Positions 49,648 to 57,880 of a DNA stretch of 64,000 nucleotides are shown piece by piece. The notes below the pieces were generated by a model, which had not been told where the DNA came from, did not search any database, and saw only the letters and a list, made by a program, of their open reading frames with translations. The DNA comes from Gammaproteobacteria bacterium (GTDB taxonomy: Bacteria > Pseudomonadota > Gammaproteobacteria > Pseudomonadales > Halieaceae), in assembly GCA_024644535.1 (NCBI GenBank), contig JAHEKX010000007.1, positions 288,567 through 352,566 of the forward strand, given 5' to 3'. The number at the start of each line of letters is the position of its first letter. Position 1 is the first letter of the stretch. The position numbers and the translations under genes were made by a program.

Positions 49648-51389
49648 CGCTTAAATAAGCCTTTAAGCTTGTCCTGCACTTTGTCTTTTAGTTTAGATTC
49701 GGCTTTCGATTTCACCGCGTCTTTCACTACATCTTTTAACTGAGACTCCAATACATTTTTATCGACGCGAATGTCCGGGTTAACAAACGAACCCAGCACA
49801 TGCACGGGAATATCAAAACCCTCCACCTCAACCTGCTCACCTTTAATATTGAGCGTCGCGTTGCTAAGTTGTGCCGCCAATACGATATCGAGGTCGCCTG
49901 CTGCTGAATGACGAAATTCACCGCTCACGCTAATGTTTACGATGGCTTGCTCCACTCTATTGGCAACAGAATTGTTCAGCTGACTTTTAATGGCTTGGTA
50001 ATCAATATTGTTGAAGTAACCCTGTATACTGCTGTTTAAACCTGTGTCCAGCACTGAATCGAGACTGACATCCAAAGCGAGGTTGTCTGATACCGCGGTC
50101 ACTTGTAGCCTAGGCACCAACCGGGCTTGCGCCGGCGCTGTGCTTAGAGAGGTCACGTCTAACACCAGTATTTCTGATTGAAGCCACTTCGCCTTTAGTG
50201 CATCTACGTAAATGCGATTTACCGTAGTCTGCCAATATCGGCGGGCTAGCGGCTCATGAACAATATAAGCATAACCACTGTTCTGAATTTGGTCGTCCAG
50301 CCAGGCCTCGTAATCGGGATCATCGGGTTTTGGCTGAGTGGCTTTGTCACGCGATGCCCACTTATCCATCCATTCTTTGACTTGAGCGAGGCGTTCTTTC
50401 CATTCTTTGGCCTGCGTTAAATACTCTTCGGCAGCATCCGCTTCGATGTCGCCAACATCGGGCATGCTCGTAGTACCCCTCATTAATTCACCCTTGACGG
50501 CGCGCTGAGTACCCGATTGAGCCTGACTAATCATAACTTCGTCGATATGTATCTGCTTGCGTAGGAAATCAGCCCAAGTTACCGTGGTAGCAAGGGTATC
50601 GGCTGCGAAAATGTTGGTATCTAAATCCTCCGAATCAGCAACTTGCAGACCATGCAAATTCACTCGCCCACGCCAAACATTGAATTCGGCTTGCTCTATA
50701 TCCACAGTCGCACCATTAGCGGTACTTAGAACAGCTGCTAGCAAATCTTGAGCGTTGTTGTTTAACCATTGATTGCCAGCAATGCACGCAGCAACGGCAA
50801 TAACACTGGCGAACGCAGTACCTTTCCAGCGCCAGAAACCGATGTCTTTATCAAGTGCAGCCGCAACCCCTTGGCGAGCGCTTACGCCCAAGGTCAATTG
50901 TAATACCCATCGGCCAATAGGCTTGCTGGCAAAAGCTTTATATTTGGTGCTAGATTCAAGTGAAGTCGCTCCGCGACGCACCCAGCCCAAGCCAGTCATC
51001 AGCAAACTTGAAATAGCCGCAGTCACCGGCAAAGTCCAAATTAATGCGCCCGACACCAGCGGGTATTCCAACCCAAACCAGGCTAGCACTGGGAGACCCG
51101 CTAGGTTCATCCAGGCCTCGGCGAACGGCCCTGTCAGTAGCCACTGCCCCGAGCTAAAAACCGCGCCCGCCCCGAGCCAAAAGACCGTCTTGGTCATTAG
51201 TATCGCTAGGGCCATAACACCCCAGTTGACGCGAAAGATAGCGGTCAACATCAGAACACACAGTATTAAGCCCGAGCTGTTTGAAGCACTTACCACGCTG
51301 GCGAGGCAGGCGCCCAGCCAGGTACTGATCACGACATGTGAAGTCGAAACCCCACCTCGTAAAAACTGCTTAATAGAATATCTAATCAC
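49644..51389 (-). CDS. Membrane protein with AsmA-like domain (resembles TIGR03546 + TIGR03545)
   Basis: 581 aa. The first ~165 residues hold several helices (LRGGVSTSHVVISTWLGACLASVVSA, LILCVLMLTAIFRVNWGVMAL), much like the small membrane proteins that sit next to TIGR03545 proteins. A further helix follows near 195 (GTAFASVIAVAACIAGNQWL). The long periplasmic part begins AQDLLAAVLSTANGATVDIEQAEFNVWRGRVNLHGLQVADSEDLDTN, an AsmA-type opening. There is a charged helical insert (KEWKERLAQVKEWMDKW) and a lysine-rich C-terminus. Possible role in lipid transport to the outer membrane, by analogy with AsmA. Convergent with the AroQ-PheC gene by 4 bp. Confidence 0.65.
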   Translation of the reverse strand: MIRYSIKQFLRGGVSTSHVVISTWLGACLASVVSASNSSGLILCVLMLTAIFRVNWGVMALAILMTKTVFWLGAGAVFSSGQWLLTGPFAEAWMNLAGLPVLAWFGLEYPLVSGALIWTLPVTAAISSLLMTGLGWVRRGATSLESSTKYKAFASKPIGRWVLQLTLGVSARQGVAAALDKDIGFWRWKGTAFASVIAVAACIAGNQWLNNNAQDLLAAVLSTANGATVDIEQAEFNVWRGRVNLHGLQVADSEDLDTNIFAADTLATTVTWADFLRKQIHIDEVMISQAQSGTQRAVKGELMRGTTSMPDVGDIEADAAEEYLTQAKEWKERLAQVKEWMDKWASRDKATQPKPDDPDYEAWLDDQIQNSGYAYIVHEPLARRYWQTTVNRIYVDALKAKWLQSEILVLDVTSLSTAPAQARLVPRLQVTAVSDNLALDVSLDSVLDTGLNSSIQGYFNNIDYQAIKSQLNNSVANRVEQAIVNISVSGEFRHSAAGDLDIVLAAQLSNATLNIKGEQVEVEGFDIPVHVLGSFVNPDIRVDKNVLESQLKDVVKDAVKSKAESKLKDKVQDKLKGLFKR

Positions 51390-51507
51390 GCGCCCAACTC
51401 CTAATGACTACAGGGTTTATTCCAACATCATACACCGGCGGGTCTCATGTATAATAGCTCACTCAAATAACACAGGCTCTGACGAGCCGCGAATCAGAGT
51501 CCCGCCC

Positions 51508-52692
51508 ATGTCTATTGCAACACGCAACCTAAGCCTATTAATCGGCGCGCAACTTGCGTTCGTATCGGGCTCAGTCATCACCGTTACCATGGGTGGCATT
51601 ATCGGGGCCAAAATAGCACCGTCTGCCAGTATCGCCACACTGCCCGTATCCCTCATGATTTTAGGTACAGCGCTTGGCACGATACCGGCTTCTAGAATCA
51701 TGCAAACTTTTGGTCGTAAAACGGGGTTTATTGGCGCAGCTATCGCCGCGGCCGGCGCGATGGTATTGGCGGGTATCGCGATCGAGAAATCTCTATTTTG
51801 GTTGTATTGCATAGCGACAGCCTGTACCGGTGTCACCATTGCCTTTAGCCAACAATTTCGTTTTGCAGCAGCCGAGAGTGTGTCTTTACACCGTGCCGGT
51901 CTGGCGATCAGTTTAATATTGATCGGAAGCATAGGCGGTGCATTTTTAGGGCCAGAGCTCATCTCTCAGGGTGAGCGGTTTGCAGACAACGCCTTCATAG
52001 GCGCTTTACAAGCTGCGGCAGGCTTATTTTGTATTGCTGCAATATTGCTTGCATGCTTATCGCTACCAGAAACGATCGCTACAACCGATCAAGATCCAGC
52101 TCAAGCCCCCCGCCCACTGCTAGAGATTGCCCAAAACCCCTATTTTATCTTGGCCGTACTTTCGGGCACCGTAGGCTATGGCGTTATGACCTACATCATG
52201 ACAGCCACACCCGTATCGATGCACGTACACGATGGCCACAGCCTAACTGATACCGCAGAGGTCATTCGTGCCCACGTCCTTGGCATGTACGTGCCCTCGC
52301 TATTTTCGGGTTTATTGATTACGCGCTTTGGCGAAAAACCCATAATCACACTGGGGCTTATCGCCTACGTAGTAACGCTGGCGGCGGCGTTCGCAGGCCA
52401 ACAAGTCATGCACTATGCTATTTCGATGATTCTATTAGGCGTCGGCTGGAACTTTATGTTTGTTGGCGGCACCACACTATTGGTCAGCACGTATCGAGCC
52501 TCCGAGCGCTTCAGAGTGCAAGGTGTCAACGATGCCGCTGTGTTTGGCACTTCGGCTGTGGGCAGCCTGCTGGCGGGAACCTTACTTTCAAGTTTCGGGT
52601 GGACTACGGTCGTCGCCTCAACCATACCGGCCCTCGCGGTGGTTACAGTAACGCTGATATGGCTGCGAGGTAAGCCTCTGCCAACAGTTTAG
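51508..52692 (+). CDS. MFS transporter
   Basis: 394 aa, twelve helices. The track start at 50773 runs back through the antisense of the previous gene; the ATG at 51508 (MSIATRNLSLLIGAQLAF) begins the first helix. The loop 2-3 motif is ASRIMQTFGRKTGFIGAAI, the usual GxxxDRxGRR variant; a second in the C-terminal half reads FSGLLITRFGEKPII. The closest general type is a YceL/ProP-like drug or metabolite exporter, but the substrate cannot be read. Divergent from the AsmA-like gene, 118 bp apart. Confidence 0.85.
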   Translation: MSIATRNLSLLIGAQLAFVSGSVITVTMGGIIGAKIAPSASIATLPVSLMILGTALGTIPASRIMQTFGRKTGFIGAAIAAAGAMVLAGIAIEKSLFWLYCIATACTGVTIAFSQQFRFAAAESVSLHRAGLAISLILIGSIGGAFLGPELISQGERFADNAFIGALQAAAGLFCIAAILLACLSLPETIATTDQDPAQAPRPLLEIAQNPYFILAVLSGTVGYGVMTYIMTATPVSMHVHDGHSLTDTAEVIRAHVLGMYVPSLFSGLLITRFGEKPIITLGLIAYVVTLAAAFAGQQVMHYAISMILLGVGWNFMFVGGTTLLVSTYRASERFRVQGVNDAAVFGTSAVGSLLAGTLLSSFGWTTVVASTIPALAVVTVTLIWLRGKPLPTV

Positions 52693-53315
52693 GGTGGATC
52701 CGGGAACGAAAAATAGAGGCTTTTGTTCATAATCGCTTTAAATGTAGGGTGCTCAAGCCAGTGGTTCAGCCAAATGCGCAAAGCCTGCAGATTATCTTGC
52801 GTATCAAACCAAGGGCGATCGACATTGGCAAACTGCCTAACAAACGGAAACAGTGCCACGTCGGCCGCACTGGGTCTTGCACCCAACAAGAACGCTGACC
52901 TGCGTAAACGCGAATTCCAGGCGATTAAGGTCTTAAGCGCTTGTGAGCGATAATATTCTGGGCTGTGTTCTGGGTAACCCACATGGTATTTGTAGCGGTC
53001 CAACCATGGCTTAAACACCTGGTCACACTCGTTAATTAACGCATTTAAGTGCTCAAGATCAGGGCTCAACCAAGCATCGGGATCCGCTTGCCTAAGTGCC
53101 CAGAAGAGAATATCGCGGCTTTCGTCTAAGACCTCGCCAGATGGCAAGGCGAGCACAGGCACCGTGCCTTTCGGCGATAGCGTGAGCATGGCTTCAGGTT
53201 TATTTTTAAGCTCGACTTCGACCAGGTTTAGCGTAACGCGAGCCTGATAAAGCGCCATGCGAGCTCGCATGGCATAAGGACAGCGACGAAAACTAAACAG
53301 TCTTGGAAGGGCCAT
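52689..53315 (-). CDS. Glutathione S-transferase family protein
   Basis: 208 aa. N-terminal thioredoxin-like domain with FSFRRCPYAMRARMAL near residue 6 (CPYA, cysteine-type active site), the cis-proline in GTVPVLALP and the glutathione-binding DESRDIL. The C-terminal helical domain holds RPSAADVALFPFVRQFA. The Cys-containing active site points to the omega/beta-like or stringent starvation-like branch. Convergent with the MFS gene, overlapping by 4 bp. Substrate unknown. Confidence 0.85.
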   Translation of the reverse strand: MALPRLFSFRRCPYAMRARMALYQARVTLNLVEVELKNKPEAMLTLSPKGTVPVLALPSGEVLDESRDILFWALRQADPDAWLSPDLEHLNALINECDQVFKPWLDRYKYHVGYPEHSPEYYRSQALKTLIAWNSRLRRSAFLLGARPSAADVALFPFVRQFANVDRPWFDTQDNLQALRIWLNHWLEHPTFKAIMNKSLYFSFPDPP

Positions 53316-53338
53316 ACACTACTTGCCTTGTCGCCAAT

Positions 53339-54124
53339 TTATTGAAAGTTAGCGGCACGACCTTCCATTTGTGCCGTTACGGCTTCAATTTGATTCGGCT
53401 GACCAATGACTTTGTCTTGCTCGACTGACTCGGCCATCAACAACTCAGCGTCGCTGGCCTCACCTAGCAGGTTGCAAATACGCTTGCTGCCACGGACCGC
53501 TGCTGGGTTCTTCCCCGCAATCACCCTAGCAAGCGTCATTGCCGCCTCAACCGGATTGTCGGCCACGTGCGTTGCAAATCCCATTGAATGCGCCGCGGTT
53601 CCAGAAAACTCTTCATTGGTATAAATGAGTTGGCGCAACTGATCTTCACGAACGCTACCGCGCCATAAAGGGAAACCGCCCATATCCGGCACCAACCCCC
53701 ATTTCATTTCCATGATAGAGCATCGCGTATCAGGGTGAATAAACCGAATATCGGCACCCGACATAATTTGAAAGCCGCCACCAAAGGCAATGCCATGCAC
53801 GGCTGCAATGACTGGCACATCAAGAGTACGCCATCCCCAGGCTACCTGCTGCCAAGCATTTGCTAAACCATAGGTGCGTTCAATCAAATCTGATCCCACA
53901 CTGTCGCCCGAATTGGTAAAGTTGCTCAAATCTAATCCAGCACAAAAGGCACGCCCCTCGCCTCTTAGAACCACGACTCTCAAATCGTTCATCGTACCCA
54001 GCTCATCAATAGCGTTGTTAATTGCTCGGAACATCCGTGGATCTAATGCGTTCATTTTTTCAGCGCGATTAAGGGTCACTAGGGCGATGTGGTCGACAAC
54101 TTCAATGATGACTCGTTCAGACAT
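53339..54124 (-). CDS. Enoyl-CoA hydratase/isomerase (crotonase) family protein
   Basis: 261 aa from the ATG at 54124; the track start at 54175 is upstream. Crotonase fold motifs: IALVTLNRAEKMNALDPRMF near residue 11, FCAGLDLSNF near 59 and the oxyanion hole HGIAFGGGFQIMSGADIRF near 108, then EMKWGLVPDMGG near 138. The aspartate in VPDMGG sits where isomerase/hydratase acid residues lie. The acyl-CoA substrate cannot be assigned. 23 bp upstream of GST on the same strand; they may be co-transcribed. Confidence 0.87.
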   Translation of the reverse strand: MSERVIIEVVDHIALVTLNRAEKMNALDPRMFRAINNAIDELGTMNDLRVVVLRGEGRAFCAGLDLSNFTNSGDSVGSDLIERTYGLANAWQQVAWGWRTLDVPVIAAVHGIAFGGGFQIMSGADIRFIHPDTRCSIMEMKWGLVPDMGGFPLWRGSVREDQLRQLIYTNEEFSGTAAHSMGFATHVADNPVEAAMTLARVIAGKNPAAVRGSKRICNLLGEASDAELLMAESVEQDKVIGQPNQIEAVTAQMEGRAANFQ

Positions 54125-54242
54125 GGCGGGGCCTTTTGTTATGATATAAAGCGCTAACTGTAACCCAAAATACAAAGCTTGTCTGGCATCCGCGAGTATG
54201 TTGCTTTACGATCCAAGCACATAAATAAGCTGTGGGGTTACC

Positions 54243-55184
54243 ATGCACATTCTCTTAAAGATCGGGCTTGGGCTTTTAGCCTCAATTATCGTGCTAGCGG
54301 CAGTCCCTTACGTCTATATCGCGCTGTCGACTGAAAAGCTCGATAGAGCAGCGCAAGACGCCCTGGGCGGCTTATACCTTGACACCGAACAGGGACGGTT
54401 GTCTTACACGCGCGATGGCGACTTAAACGCTCCTGCCGTTATTCTAGTGCATGGCTTCAGCACACCTAAGTTTGTGTGGAATCAAGTCAAACCTGAGCTC
54501 GTCAAAGCCGGCTTTCAAGTCATCACCTTCGACCATCTAGGGCGCGGCTTGTCAGATAGACCCGATGGTCCCTACGACAGCAATCTGTATCGCCAAGAGC
54601 TCACGGATCTTATTATCGGACTTAAATTAACAACTCCCGTAAGCTTAGTTGGTTACTCTATGGGAGGCGCCAATGTGATTGATTATACCGCCCAGTATCC
54701 CGACAAAATTAAGCAGCTTGTCTTAATTGCTCCGGCCGGTTACATGGGGGATTCTGGCTCGCTAAGCACCCTGGCAAAGCCAGTCATAGGTGACTACATT
54801 GCTACTGTATTCGGCAAAGAATACGCGGCAAAATCCATTCGAGATGAAGTCAAGTCTGGTGCCGCACCCGCCGAGATGTTGCCGCTGTTTGAAAGACAGG
54901 CGTCCTACCAGGGGTACACCAAGGCCTTATTATCCACGTTACGGCACTACCCCATGGGGACCTTATCTGATCGCTATCAAATCGTAGGGGGAACTGGTAT
55001 TCCCGTGCACGCCATCTGGGGTACCGCAGATCAAGTCGTTCCTTACTGCGGTTTAGCTGAAATGGCCGAAGACTTGCCACAGCTGACGTCAACCACCCTA
55101 GATGACGGCAACCACAACATTACGTACGCACGGGCTAGAGAAGTGACTGACGCTTTACTTTTAGCGCTAGGAGACCAATTTTAG
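54243..55184 (+). CDS. Membrane-anchored alpha/beta hydrolase
   Basis: 313 aa. N-terminal helix (LLKIGLGLLASIIVLAAVPYVYIAL) acts as an anchor or uncleaved signal. The catalytic triad is visible: Ser in LVGYSMGGAN near residue 139, Asp in IWGTADQVVP near 260, His in LDDGNHNITYA near 286; the oxyanion motif is VHGFS and the DHLGRGLSDRP turn is typical of the esterase/haloperoxidase branch. Substrate unknown. Divergent from the crotonase gene, 118 bp apart. The 127-bp gap after it holds only a weak hairpin. Confidence 0.87.
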   Translation: MHILLKIGLGLLASIIVLAAVPYVYIALSTEKLDRAAQDALGGLYLDTEQGRLSYTRDGDLNAPAVILVHGFSTPKFVWNQVKPELVKAGFQVITFDHLGRGLSDRPDGPYDSNLYRQELTDLIIGLKLTTPVSLVGYSMGGANVIDYTAQYPDKIKQLVLIAPAGYMGDSGSLSTLAKPVIGDYIATVFGKEYAAKSIRDEVKSGAAPAEMLPLFERQASYQGYTKALLSTLRHYPMGTLSDRYQIVGGTGIPVHAIWGTADQVVPYCGLAEMAEDLPQLTSTTLDDGNHNITYARAREVTDALLLALGDQF

Positions 55185-55311
55185 CTGGAGCCGGGATCGC
55201 AAGGCGTGTGCGGCTAATCGACACAAGCGAGACATTGTCACCTTGCTGTCCGCGCGTTGCGATTAGGTCAACCTGTCTGTTTTCGACAGGGCTCGCCCGG
55301 GAGCAAGACGT

Positions 55312-56475
55312 CTATGCGTCACACCCCCCTGTCATGGCGCTTACCCATTTACTGATTAAATCTACACCCTCAACATGAGCCAAGGAGCGCCCTATCTCCG
55401 GCATCATTGCATCGGGTTGTGTGCTTTGCATACGATAAATCAATATCGACTGCGCTGGCTTACCTGGCACAATATCATGTAGACGATTCCCCGTTCCCCG
55501 CCCAGCCGCAATCGCTAATTTGCAGATACCTAACGCGGGACCATAGCGGGTATGGCTTTCTAAATGCAGGCCAGAAGTGTCAGCCGGGCCTTTCTTAGAA
55601 TGGCAATGCGAGCAATTAATATCCAAATAGGCTCTGGCCCTACCCTCTAGAGATGCCGAGGTATCAGAATCGCTGGCATTTTTTGACCAATTATCGGCCG
55701 CCGGCGCTCTAAACAAGCGGCCCATCTCGATCATGAAATCAACTTGGTTATCAACTCCGGCCTGATAACTGTAGGGCTTATTAAGATGTCGTACTTTAGG
55801 CCCTATCGGTTCCATAACCCGATTATTTGAATCAGTCGCATGGCAACTAGCGCACTGGTTTGCATTGGGTATTACATAGTTAAAATCGACCTGGATGCCC
55901 CATGAGTCCTCTAAGGTAAGTGGAATAATATCACCCGTACGATGCAACAAAGCCTGGGTTTGCTCTTTATTCCAGCGGTACGGAATGGCAGCCCAGCCAC
56001 CTAAACGGCGTACCAAAACTCGTGTTTCTATTAATCGAATTTTCGCAGTATCAAGCGCACCATTTACCAAGTCTGCGCTGCTATCGCTGACTTTTGCCAC
56101 AGCCTCCGGTGTGCCACTCGATTTAGGATAATAAAATGTTTTGGTGATTACCGTGCCAACAGGAAAATCCAAAACATCATCTTGCTGATAGGTTGCCGCC
56201 GTTTGGCTTGGCATCCAAATGGTGCGAAGTTTATGAGCGTAATCCGTAAATAACGGCGTTGCCAGGTCGTAGGCAATAACGCCAGGACCAAGTCTTAGCT
56301 TGCCGCCCGAAAACGAGATCTGACCCCATTCCTCAAGGGTTTTCGGATTACCTTGGAGAATAAATTTAGGGTCTAGTGGTTTCGCGGTGCAAGCACTCAG
56401 GAGTGCTGCGACGACCCACCAGAATAGCCTGTATCGCAAAGCCACCGTCGCGATCCGTGGTCTATAAGAATGCAA
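55312..56475 (-). CDS. Dihaem c-type cytochrome lipoprotein (HNE_0200 / SO2930-like)
   Basis: 387 aa by the track, starting at a TTG that overlaps the upstream stop; a GTG at 56445 is an alternative. Signal peptide with lipobox LLSAC. Two haem sites: NQCASCHATDS near residue 210 and INCSHCHSKKG near 287. The N-terminal ~190 residues (LEEWGQISFSGGKL, YDLATPLFTDYAHKLRTIW) are conserved in this family, whose members are usually encoded directly after a parallel beta-helix lipoprotein, as here. Predicted electron carrier in the periplasm; its electron donor is unknown. Confidence 0.8.
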   Translation of the reverse strand: MHSYRPRIATVALRYRLFWWVVAALLSACTAKPLDPKFILQGNPKTLEEWGQISFSGGKLRLGPGVIAYDLATPLFTDYAHKLRTIWMPSQTAATYQQDDVLDFPVGTVITKTFYYPKSSGTPEAVAKVSDSSADLVNGALDTAKIRLIETRVLVRRLGGWAAIPYRWNKEQTQALLHRTGDIIPLTLEDSWGIQVDFNYVIPNANQCASCHATDSNNRVMEPIGPKVRHLNKPYSYQAGVDNQVDFMIEMGRLFRAPAADNWSKNASDSDTSASLEGRARAYLDINCSHCHSKKGPADTSGLHLESHTRYGPALGICKLAIAAGRGTGNRLHDIVPGKPAQSILIYRMQSTQPDAMMPEIGRSLAHVEGVDLISKWVSAMTGGCDA

Positions 56476-57688
56476 GATCGATTTGAGGCAGGCCGTTCAA
56501 GGCACAACGAAACTCATCGCTTGCAAGTCGCGGATTAGCGTAGTTTCCAGGCGCATCCGCGTTCAACACATCTACGGAATCTGCCACGCAAATTCGGAGA
56601 TCATCCGGCATTTTGCCGTCTACGTGTTTTTTCTCATCGACATAGCCATCGAACAACACATCAGGAAAACGCCCTGACAGGCCAAAGAGAGCAAATTTTA
56701 ACGCTTGTAGATCTAATCCATCGGGAGACTCTCCGCCTCCTTCGTATTGATTATCGTGAATCCAGATCGTCTCGGGATAAGGATCAAAGCTATCCTGCAC
56801 TGCGTAGTCAGAATAGCCGGTGGTATGCAAGCTTGAAATAATAATATTGGCCGTATCGTTATTGGCCAAGCGGTTGCCGAAAATTTCGACTTGATCATTG
56901 GAATTAATCACAATTCCTGAGCCCGCTGGAACCGACGCTACAGGCGTTCCCGCATGCCCGAAGTTTTCTGTGTTGTTCGAAAACACGTCATTATCATAGA
57001 CCCGCGTTCGATACCCAGCCTGTGGCAAGTTGGGCATATTGAATACCAATATTCCACCGGTATTATTGGTTGCCACATTGCCATAGACATCGGCACCGAT
57101 GCAATTTTCCACTTCGATGCCCGCCACATTCCATTCCGCACGATTATTGCGCACCACCACGTTGCGGGATTGACCCACATAAATACCCGCATCGGATGCA
57201 CCAATCGCGATGCTACCTTCAATCAGAACATTTTCAGTTTGCACGGGATACAGGCCGTAGGCACCATTTTCCGTAGCGTACCCATCGGTCCATTCAACAC
57301 GAACCCCGCGGATAATAATATTGGCGCCGTTATTCACCTTCAACCCATCGCCGATGGTGTCTTCGATAGCCAGATTCTCTAAAGTAAAATCGGATGCCGT
57401 AACCAATAAGCCCTCAGCGCCAGTCAGCTGCCCTTTGAAACTCAAAATGGTCTTATCCATACCCGCACCGCGAATGGTCACCCCATCCGTTGTGAGCATT
57501 AAAGATCGGTCAAATTTATGGAGCCCTGCTGGTATTTCAATAATATCTCCAGGCTGTGCATCAATTAAACGCTCGATTAACCGCCGCTGGTAATCTGAAT
57601 CCGGCGTTTCATTCGACTTATCGTTTTGGCCACAACCCGCTAGTAATACCGACAGGCCAAGGGCCATTAGCGTTATTCTACGAGACAT
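56462..57688 (-). CDS. Parallel beta-helix repeat lipoprotein
   Basis: 408 aa with signal peptide and lipobox LLAGC near residue 18. The body is a right-handed parallel beta-helix: opening LIDAQPGDIIEIPAGLHKFDRSL, then NosD-type repeats such as NVLIEGSIAIGASDAGIYVGQSRN, NVVVRNNRAEWNVAGIEVENCIG and VEIFGNRLANN. It resembles the family that travels with the dihaem cytochrome family above. A role in binding or modifying a carbohydrate is possible but unproven. The 14-bp overlap with the downstream gene supports co-translation. Confidence 0.82.
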   Translation of the reverse strand: MSRRITLMALGLSVLLAGCGQNDKSNETPDSDYQRRLIERLIDAQPGDIIEIPAGLHKFDRSLMLTTDGVTIRGAGMDKTILSFKGQLTGAEGLLVTASDFTLENLAIEDTIGDGLKVNNGANIIIRGVRVEWTDGYATENGAYGLYPVQTENVLIEGSIAIGASDAGIYVGQSRNVVVRNNRAEWNVAGIEVENCIGADVYGNVATNNTGGILVFNMPNLPQAGYRTRVYDNDVFSNNTENFGHAGTPVASVPAGSGIVINSNDQVEIFGNRLANNDTANIIISSLHTTGYSDYAVQDSFDPYPETIWIHDNQYEGGGESPDGLDLQALKFALFGLSGRFPDVLFDGYVDEKKHVDGKMPDDLRICVADSVDVLNADAPGNYANPRLASDEFRCALNGLPQIDLAFL

Positions 57689-57880
57689 CTTTGTATCCTC
57701 TACCGATTTCTCAGAGACGAGTTTTTCACAATTAACTCAAGGGTGCAACGAAGCAAAACCTTTAAGCGCTATTAGCTAGATTGCCAATTTGTAAACGGCT
57801 CCGAGTCCTTTTGATAGACCAATCAATGAATACGCAATAGCGCCCGCGCTGAAATGAGTTTAAACGGAGCAGAGTTCGAG
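57689..57880. other. 192-bp intergenic region
   Basis: Gap between the haem-binding dehydrogenase-like gene and the beta-helix gene, both minus strand. It probably carries the beta-helix promoter. I see no convincing hairpin with a T run and no clear operator. Confidence 0.4.

Noticed and set aside
50773-51507. N-terminal extension of the MFS ORF (track start 50773)
   Set aside because: It is antisense to the AsmA-like gene, has low-complexity composition unlike any domain, and the MFS fold starts at the ATG at 51508.
55185-55311. Terminator or small RNA after the alpha/beta hydrolase
   Set aside because: Only a 6-bp stem (CCTGTC/GACAGG) without a T run is present; too weak to call.
56954-57382. 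142-aa plus-strand ORF inside the beta-helix gene
   Set aside because: Antisense shadow created by the repeats of the beta-helix coding sequence.
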